This document shows, one piece after another, positions 17,028-26,280 of a DNA stretch of 64,000 nt (its first letter is position 1; each line of letters starts with the position of its first letter). This DNA is from Streptomyces sp. I6 (lineage in GTDB: Bacteria; Actinomycetota; Actinomycetes; Streptomycetales; Streptomycetaceae), in NCBI GenBank assembly GCA_003725745.1, contig RHDP01000001.1, positions 2,201,501 to 2,265,500 of the forward strand. Reading direction: 5' to 3'. The notes beneath the pieces were generated by a model. That model made no database searches. It was not told the DNA's origin and saw nothing but the letters and a program-made list of their open reading frames with translations. A program made the position numbers and the translations under genes.

Positions 17028-18565
17028 GAGTGCCGTACGGCTGCGTACCGGAGCGCCCGCCGTACGGCTGCGCACACGCTGCACGACCTCGCACCGCCGC
17101 ACGGTACGGCGCTGCGCCGCCGCACAGCGGCTCTGCGCCGCCGCGTCCGTACGGCCTCACACCGACGCGCCTCTCCGGCTCCCGGAACCGCCGCTCCGGC
17201 GCCGCTTGGTGCGCTGCCCCTGCCGGCCCTCAGGTCCTTTCGGGGGCTGCCGAGCCCGATCCAGACCCGGACCTCCGTACCGCCCAGCACCGAGTGCCCG
17301 ATGCGCACATCACCGCCGGTCGACTCGGCGACCCGCCGCACGATGTCCAGGCCGAGCCCCGTCGACCCGGCGGTGGCACCGCTGTTGCCGCGGGTCAGGG
17401 CCGCCTCCGGGTCCGCTATGCCGGGACCGGCGTCCGAGACGAGCACGATCACGGCGTCCTCGCCGTTGTGCACGTCCACCGAGAAGGCGGTGCCCTCCGG
17501 CGTGTGGCGGAAGACGTTGCCGAGCAGCGCGTCCAGCGCGGCGGCGAGTTCGGGCCCGGCCACGGGGACGCGCACCGGGCGGTCCACACCCGCGAGGCGC
17601 ACCTTGCGCCCCTCGTCCTCGGCAAGCGCCGACCAGAACCCCATGCGCTCCCGCACGACTTCGGAGACGTCGCAGCCCGCGCCGGGTCCGGCCGCCCGGG
17701 TCTGGGGCTTGGCCTCGCGCGCCGTGCGGATGATCGTGTCGACCTCGCGCTCCAGCTGCTCGACTGCGGCCCTGGTCTGGTCCGCCGCCGGCCCCGTGCC
17801 CAGCGAGGCGGCGTTGAGCCGGAGCACCGTCAGCGGAGTGCGCAGCCGGTGCGACAGGTCGGCCGCCAGCTCGCGTTCGTTGGCGAGCAGGTGCACGACC
17901 TGGTCGGCCATGGAGTTGAACGCGACGGCGGCGGAACGCAGCTCGGTGGGCCCCTCCTCCGGCACCCGGGCCCCCAGCCGCCCTTCGCCGAGGTCCTGCG
18001 CGGCGCCCGCGAGCCGCTGGGCGGGCCGCACCATCCGCACCCCGAGCCGGTCGGCCACGGCGACGGAGCCGACGACCAGCGCCGCACCGACGCCCGCGAG
18101 CACCAGCCAGGCGGTGGTGACACCGGTGCCGACCTCGACCTCCGGAACGTACACCTCCACGACCGCGATCCTCCCCGAGCCGAGCGCGGTGGGCTGGAGC
18201 AGCGCGGAACCGTCGGCGACGTCCGTGATGGAGGCGCGGCCGATCCGCTGGGTGGTGGCGAGGTCCTTGACGGCGGCCCGCCGGGTGCCGATCTCCAGCT
18301 TCCGGCCGCCGGTCCCGTCCGAGGCGGGGACGTGCACGGCCATCCGCCCGGCCGCCCCGGCCTGCGTGGAGGCCACGGCCCGCTCCAGCTGGTCCCGGTC
18401 GGTGGTGATGGACAGCGTCGGGCCGATCGCGGCGGCCTGCCGCTCGGCGTTGGCGAAGGCCCGGTCCCTGGCCATCTCCTGGATGACGAGTCCGAGCGGT
18501 ACGGCGAAGGCCAGCACGACCATCGTGGTGACCGCCAGGGAGACTCTGACCAGGGCCCACCTCAT
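16970..18565 (-). CDS. Sensor histidine kinase
   Basis: 531 aa from the ATG at 18565, which overlaps the response regulator stop (ATGA). Layout: helix 1 (about 5-27), extracytoplasmic sensor domain, helix 2 (about 145-168), HAMP, then dimerisation and ATPase domains. The H-box is LSHRLRTPLTVLRL, with Arg in place of the usual Glu after His. N-box ALLGNVFRHTPEG, G1 DAGPGI, G2 GSTGLGLDIVRR. After the kinase core (about residue 445) comes a ~85-aa Arg/Ala/Cys-rich low-complexity tail reaching into a tandem repeat; it looks like a read-through extension rather than a domain. Signal unknown. Confidence 0.87.
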   Translation of the reverse strand: MRWALVRVSLAVTTMVVLAFAVPLGLVIQEMARDRAFANAERQAAAIGPTLSITTDRDQLERAVASTQAGAAGRMAVHVPASDGTGGRKLEIGTRRAAVKDLATTQRIGRASITDVADGSALLQPTALGSGRIAVVEVYVPEVEVGTGVTTAWLVLAGVGAALVVGSVAVADRLGVRMVRPAQRLAGAAQDLGEGRLGARVPEEGPTELRSAAVAFNSMADQVVHLLANERELAADLSHRLRTPLTVLRLNAASLGTGPAADQTRAAVEQLEREVDTIIRTAREAKPQTRAAGPGAGCDVSEVVRERMGFWSALAEDEGRKVRLAGVDRPVRVPVAGPELAAALDALLGNVFRHTPEGTAFSVDVHNGEDAVIVLVSDAGPGIADPEAALTRGNSGATAGSTGLGLDIVRRVAESTGGDVRIGHSVLGGTEVRVWIGLGSPRKDLRAGRGSAPSGAGAAVPGAGEARRCEAVRTRRRRAAVRRRSAVPCGGARSCSVCAAVRRALRYAAVRHSTRSAPRPVIPPPAARPGR

Positions 18566-19251
18566 GCCGGCGGCTCCAGTTTCACCCCGACGCCGCGAAG
18601 GGTGTGCAGATAGCGGGGACGCGCCGCGGTCTCCCCCAGCTTCCGCCGCAGCCAGGACAGATGCACGTCGATGGTCTGGTCGTCCCCGTAGGACTGCTGC
18701 CACACCTCGGCGAGCAGTTCCCTGCGGGGGACGACGACGCCCGGACGCCCGGCGAGGAAGGCGAGCAGGTCGAACTCGCGCCGGGTCAGGTCGAGCCGGT
18801 TGCCGTCCAGCTCCGCCTGGCGGCGAAGAGGATCGACGGACAGGCCGCCGACCTGGATGACCCTGTCGGGCGGGGCCTCCCCGGCGGAGGCGCGCGACCG
18901 GCGCAGCACGGCCGACATCCGCGCCGAGAGGTGCTCCACCGAGAAGGGCTTGGTGAGGTAGTCGTCCGCGCCGTCGTTGAGGAGCCGCACGATCTCCGTC
19001 TCCTCGTCCCGCGCGGTCGCGACGATCACCGGGACGTCGGTGATGCCGCGGAGCATCTTCAGCGCCTCGGCGCCGTCGAGATCAGGCAGCCCGAGGTCGA
19101 GAATGACCACATCGAACCGGAAATGGGCCACTTCGCGCAGCGCCTCCAGGGCCGTCCCGACGCTCCTGACGCTGTGGGAGGCCTCGGTCAAGTGCCTGAT
19201 GAGGGCGGAGCGCACGAACTGGTCGTCCTCGACCACGAGCACACGTGCCAT
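18562..19251 (-). CDS. OmpR/PhoB-family response regulator
   Basis: 229 aa. Receiver domain (1-120) with the phospho-acceptor Asp in DVVILDLGLPDLDG and the conserved Lys in LTKPFSVEHL, followed by a winged-helix DNA-binding domain (about 130-228) ending YLHTLRGVGVKLE. Start at MARVLVVEDDQ; a longer frame upstream is not conserved. Co-transcribed with, and overlapping, the sensor kinase downstream. Confidence 0.92.
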   Translation of the reverse strand: MARVLVVEDDQFVRSALIRHLTEASHSVRSVGTALEALREVAHFRFDVVILDLGLPDLDGAEALKMLRGITDVPVIVATARDEETEIVRLLNDGADDYLTKPFSVEHLSARMSAVLRRSRASAGEAPPDRVIQVGGLSVDPLRRQAELDGNRLDLTRREFDLLAFLAGRPGVVVPRRELLAEVWQQSYGDDQTIDVHLSWLRRKLGETAARPRYLHTLRGVGVKLEPPA

Positions 19252-19327
19252 GGGCGGCACCGTACGCCATCCGGAGTAACGGAGTCCCCCGGGACGGGGT
19301 CCGGTGCCGTGGTGCACTATGGCCCGG

Positions 19328-19885
19328 ATGCGAAGAGCACTCCTACACGCCGCGGCGTGGTCGCTCGCCACGGGCGCGGCGGTCACGCTCTCCTGGTGGG
19401 GTGTGCACACGGTGATGGTGGGCACGGCGTACGACCGGCCGCGTGCCCTGCCCATCGCGGCCGACGCACGCACTCCGCGGGCCTCCGCTCCCCAGCCGTC
19501 GCCCACGCGGGACCCCGGTGCTTCGAAGCCGCCGCCGAAGCCGAGGCCGTCGTCGAGTGGCGAACCGGGGCGAGGCGGCGGCTCCACGGCGGGGCCCCCG
19601 CCGGCCGGGAAGCCGGCGGCGACACCCGGCCGGAGCACGAGCCCGCCGCCCCGGCCGCCTTCGGGCGATGTGAGGAGTTACACAGTCGAAGGCGGACGGG
19701 TCGCGTTCGACATCGGGCCCGGCTCGGCCGAGCTGGTCTCGGCGACCCCGTCGGGCAGCTGGACGATGCAGATCTGGAAGCAGCCGACCTACATCAGGGT
19801 GACGTTCTCGCAGAACGGCCGGGAGATCGACGTCTTCTGCACCTGGCACGACACGGCTCCGCGCGTCGAGATCGAGGAACGCTGA
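19328..19885 (+). CDS. Secreted or membrane-anchored protein with Pro-rich linker
   Basis: 185 aa from ATG 19328 (MRRALLHAAAWSLATGAAVT). One N-terminal helix acting as signal or anchor, a ~80-aa Pro/Ser/Gly linker, then a compact ~60-aa C-terminal domain (YTVEGGRVAFDIGPGSAELVS ... REIDVFCTWHDTAPRVEIEER) that looks folded and would sit outside the membrane. Transcribed divergently from the response regulator, so it may belong to that regulon. No known function. Confidence 0.65.
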   Translation: MRRALLHAAAWSLATGAAVTLSWWGVHTVMVGTAYDRPRALPIAADARTPRASAPQPSPTRDPGASKPPPKPRPSSSGEPGRGGGSTAGPPPAGKPAATPGRSTSPPPRPPSGDVRSYTVEGGRVAFDIGPGSAELVSATPSGSWTMQIWKQPTYIRVTFSQNGREIDVFCTWHDTAPRVEIEER

Positions 19886-19979
19886 GGCCCGCGGGACGGA
19901 CGCCGCGGGGCGGGATCGGTGAACCCCCGTGGGTTCGGCGCGCCGGGCACCGCACGGCGGGGGCGTTGGGAGGCCAGGC

Positions 19980-20360
19980 CCGGCGCAGGCCCGGCGCAGG
20001 CCCGGCGTAGGCACAGGCCCCGGCGGGACGCCCCGGCGGAACCCGGCGCGAGCGGGCTCGGCACAGGACGGCTCGGCACGGGGCAGGCCCGGCGTAGGCG
20101 CAGACACAGGCCCCGGCGGGACGCCCCGGCGGAACCCGGCGCGAGCGGGCTCGGCACAGGACGGCTCGGCACGGGGCAGGCCCGGCGTAGGCCCGGCGTA
20201 GGCCCGGCGCAGGCCCGGCGCAGACACGGGCCCCGGCGGGACGCCCCGGCGGAACCCGGCGCGAGCGGGCTCGGCACAGGACGGCTCGGCATGGGGCGGG
20301 CCCGGCGTAGGCACAGGCCCCGGCGGAACCCGGCGCGAGCGGGCTCGGCACGGGCGGTCC
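19980..20360. repeat. Degenerate tandem repeats in a gene-free stretch
   Basis: The 541-bp spacer from 19886 to 20426 holds four copies of an ~75-bp element beginning CACAGGCCCCGGCGG (starts near 20012, 20105, 20225 and 20312) separated by variable numbers of a 10-bp unit CCCGGCGTAG/CCCGGCGCAG. No gene is supported; the long reading frames here are just the repeat read as protein. Confidence 0.8.
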
Positions 20361-20426
20361 CGCCTTCGGCAACGACAGTCGGGAACCCGGAACGAGCGGC
20401 AGCCCCGGCGCGGACGGGACTCGGTG

Positions 20427-21293
20427 TCAGCGGAAGACGGAGGACGGCGGTACCGGCGAGGGCTTGGCCGCCGCGTCGGTGACGGCGACCGCGCCACCCG
20501 TGAAGTCCCTGAGCGCCTTGCCGTGTTCGACCCGACCGGCGTGCGGGTCGCCGGCCACCCGGCGGGTCAGTTCGGCCACGGGCAGCGGCCGGTCCGAGCC
20601 CGCCAGCACGGCGTTCCCGAAGCGCCGGCCGCGCAGCACGGCCGGGTCGGCGACGAGGGCGAGCTCGGGGAACACGGTCGCGGCCGTGGCGATCTGCCCG
20701 CGCAGATGGGCGAGCGGCGGGCCGTCCGCGAGATTGGCGGCATAGGTCCCGCCGGGCTTCAGCACCCGGCGCACCTCCGCCAGGAACTCGGTGCTGGTGA
20801 GATGCGCGGGAGTGCGCGCACCGCTGAAGACATCGGCGATGACGAGGTCGGCCCAGCCGTCGGGAAGCCTGCCGAGCCCGGCCCGGGCGTCGACGGAGCG
20901 GACCCGTATCCGGGCGCCCGGGTCGAGCGGCAGCCGGTCCCGGACGAGCTGGACGAGGCGTCCGTCCACCTCGACGATCTGCTGGGTGGAGCGCGGACGG
21001 GTCGCCGCGAGGTACCGCGCGAGCGTGAAGGCGCCACCGCCGAGGTGGACCGCGTGCAGCGGCCGGCCGGCAGGGGCGGCGACGTCGGCGACGTGACCGA
21101 GGCGGCGCTGGTACTCGAAGGTCAGCAGGGCCGGGTCGTCCAGGTCGACGTGGGACTGCGGGGCTCCGTCGATCAGCAGGGTCCAGCCGCGGGGCCGGTC
21201 GCGGTCGGGTATCAGCTCGGCGAGCCCGCCGTCCACGGCCTCGACGACCCCTTCCGCCGCCCCGGACCGGCCGCGCTGCCTGTTTCTCGCCAC
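20427..21293 (-). CDS. Spermidine synthase-like SAM-dependent methyltransferase-fold protein
   Basis: 288 aa. Rossmann-fold core with a SAM/dcSAM motif (AVHLGGGAFTLARYLA), an acidic residue at the end of strand 2 (QIVEVDGRLVQLV), and VRSVDARAGLGRLPDGWADLVIADVF. This is the pattern of spermidine synthases and their fused-MFS relatives. The substrate residues for putrescine are not evident, so the name should be taken as fold only. Starts with GTG at 21293. Stands alone between repeat-rich spacers. Confidence 0.75.
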   Translation of the reverse strand: MARNRQRGRSGAAEGVVEAVDGGLAELIPDRDRPRGWTLLIDGAPQSHVDLDDPALLTFEYQRRLGHVADVAAPAGRPLHAVHLGGGAFTLARYLAATRPRSTQQIVEVDGRLVQLVRDRLPLDPGARIRVRSVDARAGLGRLPDGWADLVIADVFSGARTPAHLTSTEFLAEVRRVLKPGGTYAANLADGPPLAHLRGQIATAATVFPELALVADPAVLRGRRFGNAVLAGSDRPLPVAELTRRVAGDPHAGRVEHGKALRDFTGGAVAVTDAAAKPSPVPPSSVFR

Positions 21294-21499
21294 CCGCTCA
21301 TTATCGGCGGCCGCCGAAGCGACCGCGTACGCACGGTGCGGCGGTCACCCGCGGGGCCCGACGACCGCGGTCATGTACGCGGCCCGACGGCCGCGATCAT
21401 GTCGGGGCCCGAGCTGCGGCCGACCGCGGCACTCGCACCACGACCGCCGGTGTTCGCCCGTCGGGGAGACGTCGGCCGCGGGTGCGCTCGCAAGACCGC

Positions 21500-21559
21500 C
21501 GGAGGCCCGCACGGCGGAGGCGCCCACGGCGGAGGCCCGCACGCCGGAGGCACGCACGC
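21500..21559. repeat. 15-bp tandem repeat, four copies
   Basis: Four adjoining copies of CGGAGGCCCGCACGG with small variations, in the 375-bp gene-free spacer 21294-21668. Nothing else is recognised in that spacer. Confidence 0.8.
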
Positions 21560-21668
21560 CCGAGCCACCGGGCTCTCGGCCGACGCCGGCAAGGGTGTGC
21601 GCCGGGCGCGGCTCGACAGGGCCGGTCCCGCCTGACCTGGAGGGGCGAGCGGCTGGGGCACCCACGCC

Positions 21669-22240
21669 CTAGATGCTGTCCGCGGCCTCGATCATGCGGG
21701 CCGCCTCGCCCAGGGCCTCGCGGAGCATCACCGGGTCGGTGAGCGGAACCTGGCCCGCGTCGCCGGGGGCAGCAGCCAGTCGGGGCCCGCAGTCGAGGGC
21801 TCGGAGGCGGGTCCCACCGGTGGTTCCGCGGAAACGCCGGGGATCCGGATGCCGCGCCCCGACGTCTCGGTGCACGCGCTGCCCGGCATGTCCCAGCCAG
21901 CTGCCGTACCGGGCGGCACCAGGAAGCCGAGGGTGTCGCAGCTGCCGTCGTGGAGCACGGGGCCGACGACGGGGGCGCCGCCGCGGCGCAGGATGTCCAC
22001 CGCCTCGAGGCCCTGCCGGGCCGGCACCGTCACCAGGTCGCAGGGCCCCTCGGCTCCCCGGGTCCCCGGGTCCCGGTACGCCCGGGCCGGGTGCCACGCT
22101 GTACTCCTGGATGGGCAGGTGCTGGGCACTCGTCCGTGAGCCACCGCTGGTCTCCACGCCAACCTCCAACAAGGGAACCCTCCTCGCCGAGCAGGGGCAC
22201 GTACCGCGTCCCCGGATGGTTCAACGCACATCGGCGTCAA
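21669..22240 (-). pseudogene. Conserved Streptomyces hypothetical protein, frameshifted
   Basis: Two minus-strand frames together read like one protein: CDLVTVPARQGLEAVDILRR, GAPVVGPVLHDGSCDTLGFLV and GSACTETSGRGIRIPG in one frame up to DWLLPP, then GDAGQVPLTDPVMLREALGE to the stop at 21669 in the next. One missing base in the C/G run at 21763-21769 explains the break. The family, as I remember it, is a widespread streptomycete protein of unknown function with a distant look of the primase/polymerase-like proteins. The N-terminus is unclear and may hold a second lesion. Confidence 0.45.
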
Positions 22241-22430
22241 GGGCTACGGCGGCACGCCGCCGCAAAGGGTGGCAGTTCATGGCAGATCGTGGGCGAGATA
22301 TCCCGTTTGTGGCCAAACGCTGCGTGGTGGACCCGTCACAGCAGGTACGTTCTTCCTCCGCCGGAGCCAGGCATCCCGCATCCGAAATGACCGGGAGGGC
22401 TCCGGGAGTGGCACAGGAGAGGGCTCGGCC

Positions 22431-23864
22431 ATGGCGTCGTCACGGGCAGTTCCCAACCTCAGATTCCGGCAGTTGCGGGGACAGCGCTCACCCGGCGAGT
22501 TCGCCGCGCTGGTGCGTCGGGCGGCGCGGGAGATCGGCGAGCAGGTCGCCTGTGACGCCCGTTACGTCGGCCGGGTCGAGGCGGGTGAGATCCGCTGCCC
22601 CAACTACGCCTACGAGCGGGTCTTCCGCCATATGTTCCCCAGCCTGACGCTGGCGGATCTGGGGTTCTCGGCCCGCGAGGCGGTACGGGGCCGCGCGGGC
22701 CGCGGGCGAACGCCACGGCCTCCGGAGCCGTACAGCACCACTGACAGCACTGACAGCACCTACAGCACCTACAGCACCAACAGCACCAACAGCACCAACA
22801 GCACCAACAGCACCTACAGCGACGAGGAGAGCGACGTGCTGCGTCGCGCGTTCATGACCGGCGGAACCGTCACGCTGGCGGCCGCTTCCCTGGGGTTCGG
22901 GCCCCTGCCCGGCGCCGAAGCCCTGCGTTCCGACCTGCCCCGCCAGCGGGTCGGCGCCTCCGAGGCGAGTGCCGTGGAAGCCGCGGTCCGGCAGATCCGG
23001 CTGCTCGACGACCGACACGGCGCGGACGGGCTCTACCGGCGCGCGGCACAACCGCTTCGCGCCGCCTTCGCGCTGCTGGACGCCGGCGCCACCACCCGCG
23101 GCTCGACCGCGGACCGACTGGCCGCGGGCGCGGGCGAACTCGCCATCTCCGTCGGGTGGCTCGCCCATGACTCGGGCCGGCTGCAGGACGCGCGCTCCCA
23201 CTACGCGGAGGCACTGGCGACCGCACGCCTCGCCGGCGACGCGGCACTGGAGGCGCACGCCTTCTGCAACACCTCCTTCCTCGCCCGGGACGCCGGCCGG
23301 CACCGGGAGGCGGTGCGCGCCGCCCAGGCGGGGCAGCGCGCGGCGGGGCCGCTCGGCTCGGACCGGCTGCTGAGCCTGCTCTCCCTGCGTGAGGCGGGCG
23401 CCTGGGCCGGTCTGGGCGACCGCGCCGGCTGCGAGCGCGCGCTGTCCCGCGCCCATACGCTCTTCGGCCGCGGCCCCTCGGACCGGGACCCGGAGTGGAT
23501 GTCCTTCTTCGGCGAGCCGGAACTCCAGGCCCTGGAGGCGCAGTGCTGGTCCGCACTCGGCGACTGGGCTCGCGCCGCCCGCCACGCACAGCGGGCGGCG
23601 GCGCTCCAGGACCCGCACTTCGCCCGCAACCTCGCCCTCTACCGGGCTCAGCTCGCGGCGGATCTCGCCCGCGCCGGCGCCCCCGCCGAGGCGGCCGCGA
23701 CGGGCGAGCAGGTGCTCGACACCCTGGAGCGCGATGTCGAGTCCACCCGCATCCGGGCGATGCTCGCCGACACGGCGCGGGTGCTCGGGCCGCGCCGGAG
23801 CACGGCCGGTGTGGCGGCGTTCCTGGACCGCCACACGGCGGCCGCCGCCCCGGCCCGGGTCTGA
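22431..23864 (+). CDS. HTH/TPR-type regulatory protein with Ser/Thr repeat linker
   Basis: 477 aa. N-terminal helix-turn-helix-like segment (LRFRQLRGQRSPGEFAALVRRAAREIG..VGRVEAGEI, about 8-60), a low-complexity Ser/Thr/Tyr/Asn linker at about 101-130 encoded by an AACAGCACC microsatellite, a hydrophobic segment RRAFMTGGTVTLAAASLGFG, and a C-terminal half of TPR-like helices. This layout matches the NsdA-like family of streptomycete regulators that influence differentiation and antibiotic production; which member this is cannot be decided. Start ATG 22431 follows GGAGAGGG; the upstream extension is not protein-like. Confidence 0.7.
   Translation: MASSRAVPNLRFRQLRGQRSPGEFAALVRRAAREIGEQVACDARYVGRVEAGEIRCPNYAYERVFRHMFPSLTLADLGFSAREAVRGRAGRGRTPRPPEPYSTTDSTDSTYSTYSTNSTNSTNSTNSTYSDEESDVLRRAFMTGGTVTLAAASLGFGPLPGAEALRSDLPRQRVGASEASAVEAAVRQIRLLDDRHGADGLYRRAAQPLRAAFALLDAGATTRGSTADRLAAGAGELAISVGWLAHDSGRLQDARSHYAEALATARLAGDAALEAHAFCNTSFLARDAGRHREAVRAAQAGQRAAGPLGSDRLLSLLSLREAGAWAGLGDRAGCERALSRAHTLFGRGPSDRDPEWMSFFGEPELQALEAQCWSALGDWARAARHAQRAAALQDPHFARNLALYRAQLAADLARAGAPAEAAATGEQVLDTLERDVESTRIRAMLADTARVLGPRRSTAGVAAFLDRHTAAAAPARV
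22731..22819 (+). repeat. Ser/Thr-coding microsatellite
   Basis: About ten copies of a 9-base unit based on (T/A)ACAGCACC inside the HTH/TPR gene, including four consecutive near-identical AACAGCACC units. Because the unit is a multiple of three, copy number changes would alter linker length without breaking the frame. Confidence 0.9.
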
Positions 23865-23871
23865 GGGCGGC

Positions 23872-24491
23872 TCAGGTGCCGAGGTGGCCGGTGTCGTTCC
23901 AGCGCTCGACCGCCGGGGCGCCGTAGGCCCAGCCGAGCACCGAGAGACTTGCCGGGCTCAGCTTGATGCGGGCCGCGAAGGAGACGTCCTCGCCGATCCA
24001 GCGAGCGCACAGGACGCGCAGGATGTGGCCGTGCGCGAAGGCCAGTACGTCGCGGTCGGCCGCGCGCACGTACTCCACGATCCCGTCGGCGCGGTCGGAG
24101 AGCTCCGCCAGGGTCTCCCCCGCGAGGGCGCGCCCGGCACCCCGACGGGCACGCCGTCCCGCCAGATGAACCAGTCGGGGTCCGCCTCCTGGATCTCCGC
24201 CCGCGTCCTGCCCTCGTACGCGCCGTAGTCCCACTCCATCAGCGCGTCCCAGTCCCGCGCCCGGTCGCCGAATCCGGCGAGGTCGCAGGTCTCGCGTGCG
24301 CGTGAGAGCGGGCTGGTGCGCACCTCGGCGCCCGGGAGGCCGTCCCAGGGATGCCTGTGCAGCCGCTCCCCCAGGAGCTTCGCCGAGCGGCGGCCCTCGT
24401 CGAGGAGCGGGATGTCCGTCCGGCCGGTGTGCCGGCCGAGCAGGGACCATTCGGTCTGGCCGTGCCGGCCCAGGAATATGCGCGGTGCCAT
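23872..24491 (-). pseudogene. Histidine phosphatase family protein, frameshifted
   Basis: About 206 aa if repaired. The N-terminal half holds the phosphohistidine motif [20 protein letters not shown] and [17 protein letters not shown]; the C-terminal half, one frame over, continues [37 protein letters not shown] (second catalytic His) and ends [12 protein letters not shown]. The frames meet at a run of five C on the plus strand (24117-24121); a sixth would restore a single reading frame from ATG 24491. The family removes phosphate from small molecules or proteins in the cytoplasm. Confidence 0.75.
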
Positions 24492-25129
24492 GAGTCCATC
24501 ATCACCGGCTGTCGCCGTGTGCGCCCGGCGGTGAAGCGGGGCGGTGAAGCAGGGCGGTGAAACGAGGCGGCCCGGGTCACCGGCGGGCGCGGTGGCCTCC
24601 CGGCACGGAGCGGAGGCGGCCCGGGGCGCCCCGCCGCGGGCGGTACGTCGCACGCCGTCCCGCACGGACCCGGACGCATGCGCACTGCCGGGGCGGAGAC
24701 ACCGGCGGTACGCACGCGGGCCCGTGCGCGGGAGCACGGACCCGTGTCCCGTCGCGCGGGAGCGAGAGGAGCCTGACCTGTGCGCGGGAGCACGTGTGCT
24801 CCGCCGGACCGGGGCGCGGGACGGCGGGCCACCCGGAGCGCGGGAGCGCATACGGCCCCGCGCGCCGGAGACCGCACGGACCGGACACCGTCGGCCCCGG
24901 CCTGCTCGCCCTGCTCGGTCCGCGCGCCGGCGCGCGCACGAACCGGACCGCCGGCGCGCGTTCGGCGGACCGCGGGAGCGCGCGTACTCCGTCGGCCCCG
25001 GAGACCGCACCCCGACCCCGGCCCCCACACCGGAGACCGCACCCCGACCCCACCCCCGATGCCGGAGACCGCGCCCCGATGCCGGAGACCGCGCCCCCGA
25101 TGTCGGCGGCGGATGCAAGACTTCCGCGG
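24492..25129. other. Gene-free repeat-rich spacer
   Basis: 638 bases. Contains three copies of a 13-bp unit GCGGTGAAGCAGG (24528-24565) and, at about 25010-25100, four copies of a unit starting CCGGAGACCGC. Long frames cross it on both strands, but they only translate these repeats. No gene seen. Confidence 0.6.
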
Positions 25130-26280
25130 GTGAGCACATCCCTCGACAGCGGACCTCCCCGCAGGCGCAGGCGACCGCACTCCGGCAGCGTCTGGCCGAG
25201 CTGCGCGGGCCGTCCACCGCGCCGCATCCGCTCGACGCGCGGGCGCTGGCGGCCCTTGCCGCGAACCCCGGGTGCAGACGGCGCGCACTGCTGGACGGCG
25301 CGGGAGTGGACAAGGCCGCGCTCGCCCGGGCACTGGGTTCGCCCGCCGTCCTCGGCCAGTCCCAGTTCGCCTTCATGCGGGGCAACGCGTTCGAGGCGAG
25401 AGTCAAGGCCGAGGGCGGTGCGGCGCTGCTGGAGCTGCTCGGAGTGGCCGATCCGCAAGCGGCGCTCGTCCCCGATCTGGCGGCGGCCGGCCCGGAAGGG
25501 CGGGCGGCGCGCACCGCACTGGCCCTGCGCGAGGCCACGGGAGCCGGGGCGTGGACGCTGCTGGACCATCCGATGCTGGCGCTGGAGGTCGCGGGATCAC
25601 CCGCGTACCTCGAGCCGGACGCGGTCGTCGTGCACCCCGACGGCCGGTGGACGGTGGTCGAGATCAAGTCCTTCCCGATGGTCGACGGCTCCGCGGATCC
25701 GTCGAAGGTGGGCGCGGCCGCCCGCCAGGCCGCGGTGTACGTGCTGGCGCTGGAGCACGTCGCGGCGGTGACGAAGGACGCGTCGGTGGACCACTCCGTC
25801 CTGCTGGTCTGCCCGAAGGACTTCTCCAACCTGCCGACCGCGTCGGCCGTCGACGTGCGCAAGCAGCTCTCCGTCACCCGGCGGCAGCTGGCGCGGCTGA
25901 CCCGGGTCGAGGAGATCGCCTCGGCACTGCCGGCCGAACTCAGCTTCGACATGGAGTCCCGCTCGCCGGGCGATCTGGCGTCGGCGGTCGAGTCGGTCCC
26001 CTCCGCCTACGCCCCGGAGTGCCTGTCGGCCTGCGAGCTCGCCTTCCACTGCCGCGAGCGAGCCCGTTCCGCCGGCGCGGTGGAGGCCCTGGGCCGAGCG
26101 GTGCGGGGCGAGCTGGGCGGGCTGAGCGCGGTCGCCGAGGTCCTCTCGGCGGCCCGCGGCGAATCAGGCGATCCGGACGACCCCGCGGTCGCCGCGCTGC
26201 GCCGTGCGGCTCGCCTCCGAGCGGAGGCGCTGGGCGCGAAGGCGCCGGATGCCGCCGTGAGGAGGCCGGGATGTCGCTGA
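25130..26280 (+). CDS. RecB/Cas4-like PD-(D/E)XK nuclease with candidate Fe-S cysteines (apparent 5' frameshift)
   Basis: About 383 aa. The nuclease core is plain: [22 protein letters not shown] gives Asp164, Glu178 and Lys180 of PD-(D/E)XK, followed by the RecB-type helix [13 protein letters not shown]. Four cysteines, Cys49 (NPGC) and Cys298-x3-Cys302-x5-Cys308 near the C-terminus, resemble the iron-sulphur clamp of Cas4 and AddB. The main frame has no usable start near its conserved N-terminus. GTG 25130 does, one frame away; one extra C in the CCCC at 25157-25160 would give [20 protein letters not shown] and a clean gene. First of three overlapping genes with a helicase. Numbering assumes that repair. 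Confidence 0.75.

Noticed and set aside
25130-26280. A true Cas4 protein
   Set aside because: The nuclease and cysteine pattern is Cas4-like, but no CRISPR array or other cas genes are in the window; the partner is a helicase operon.
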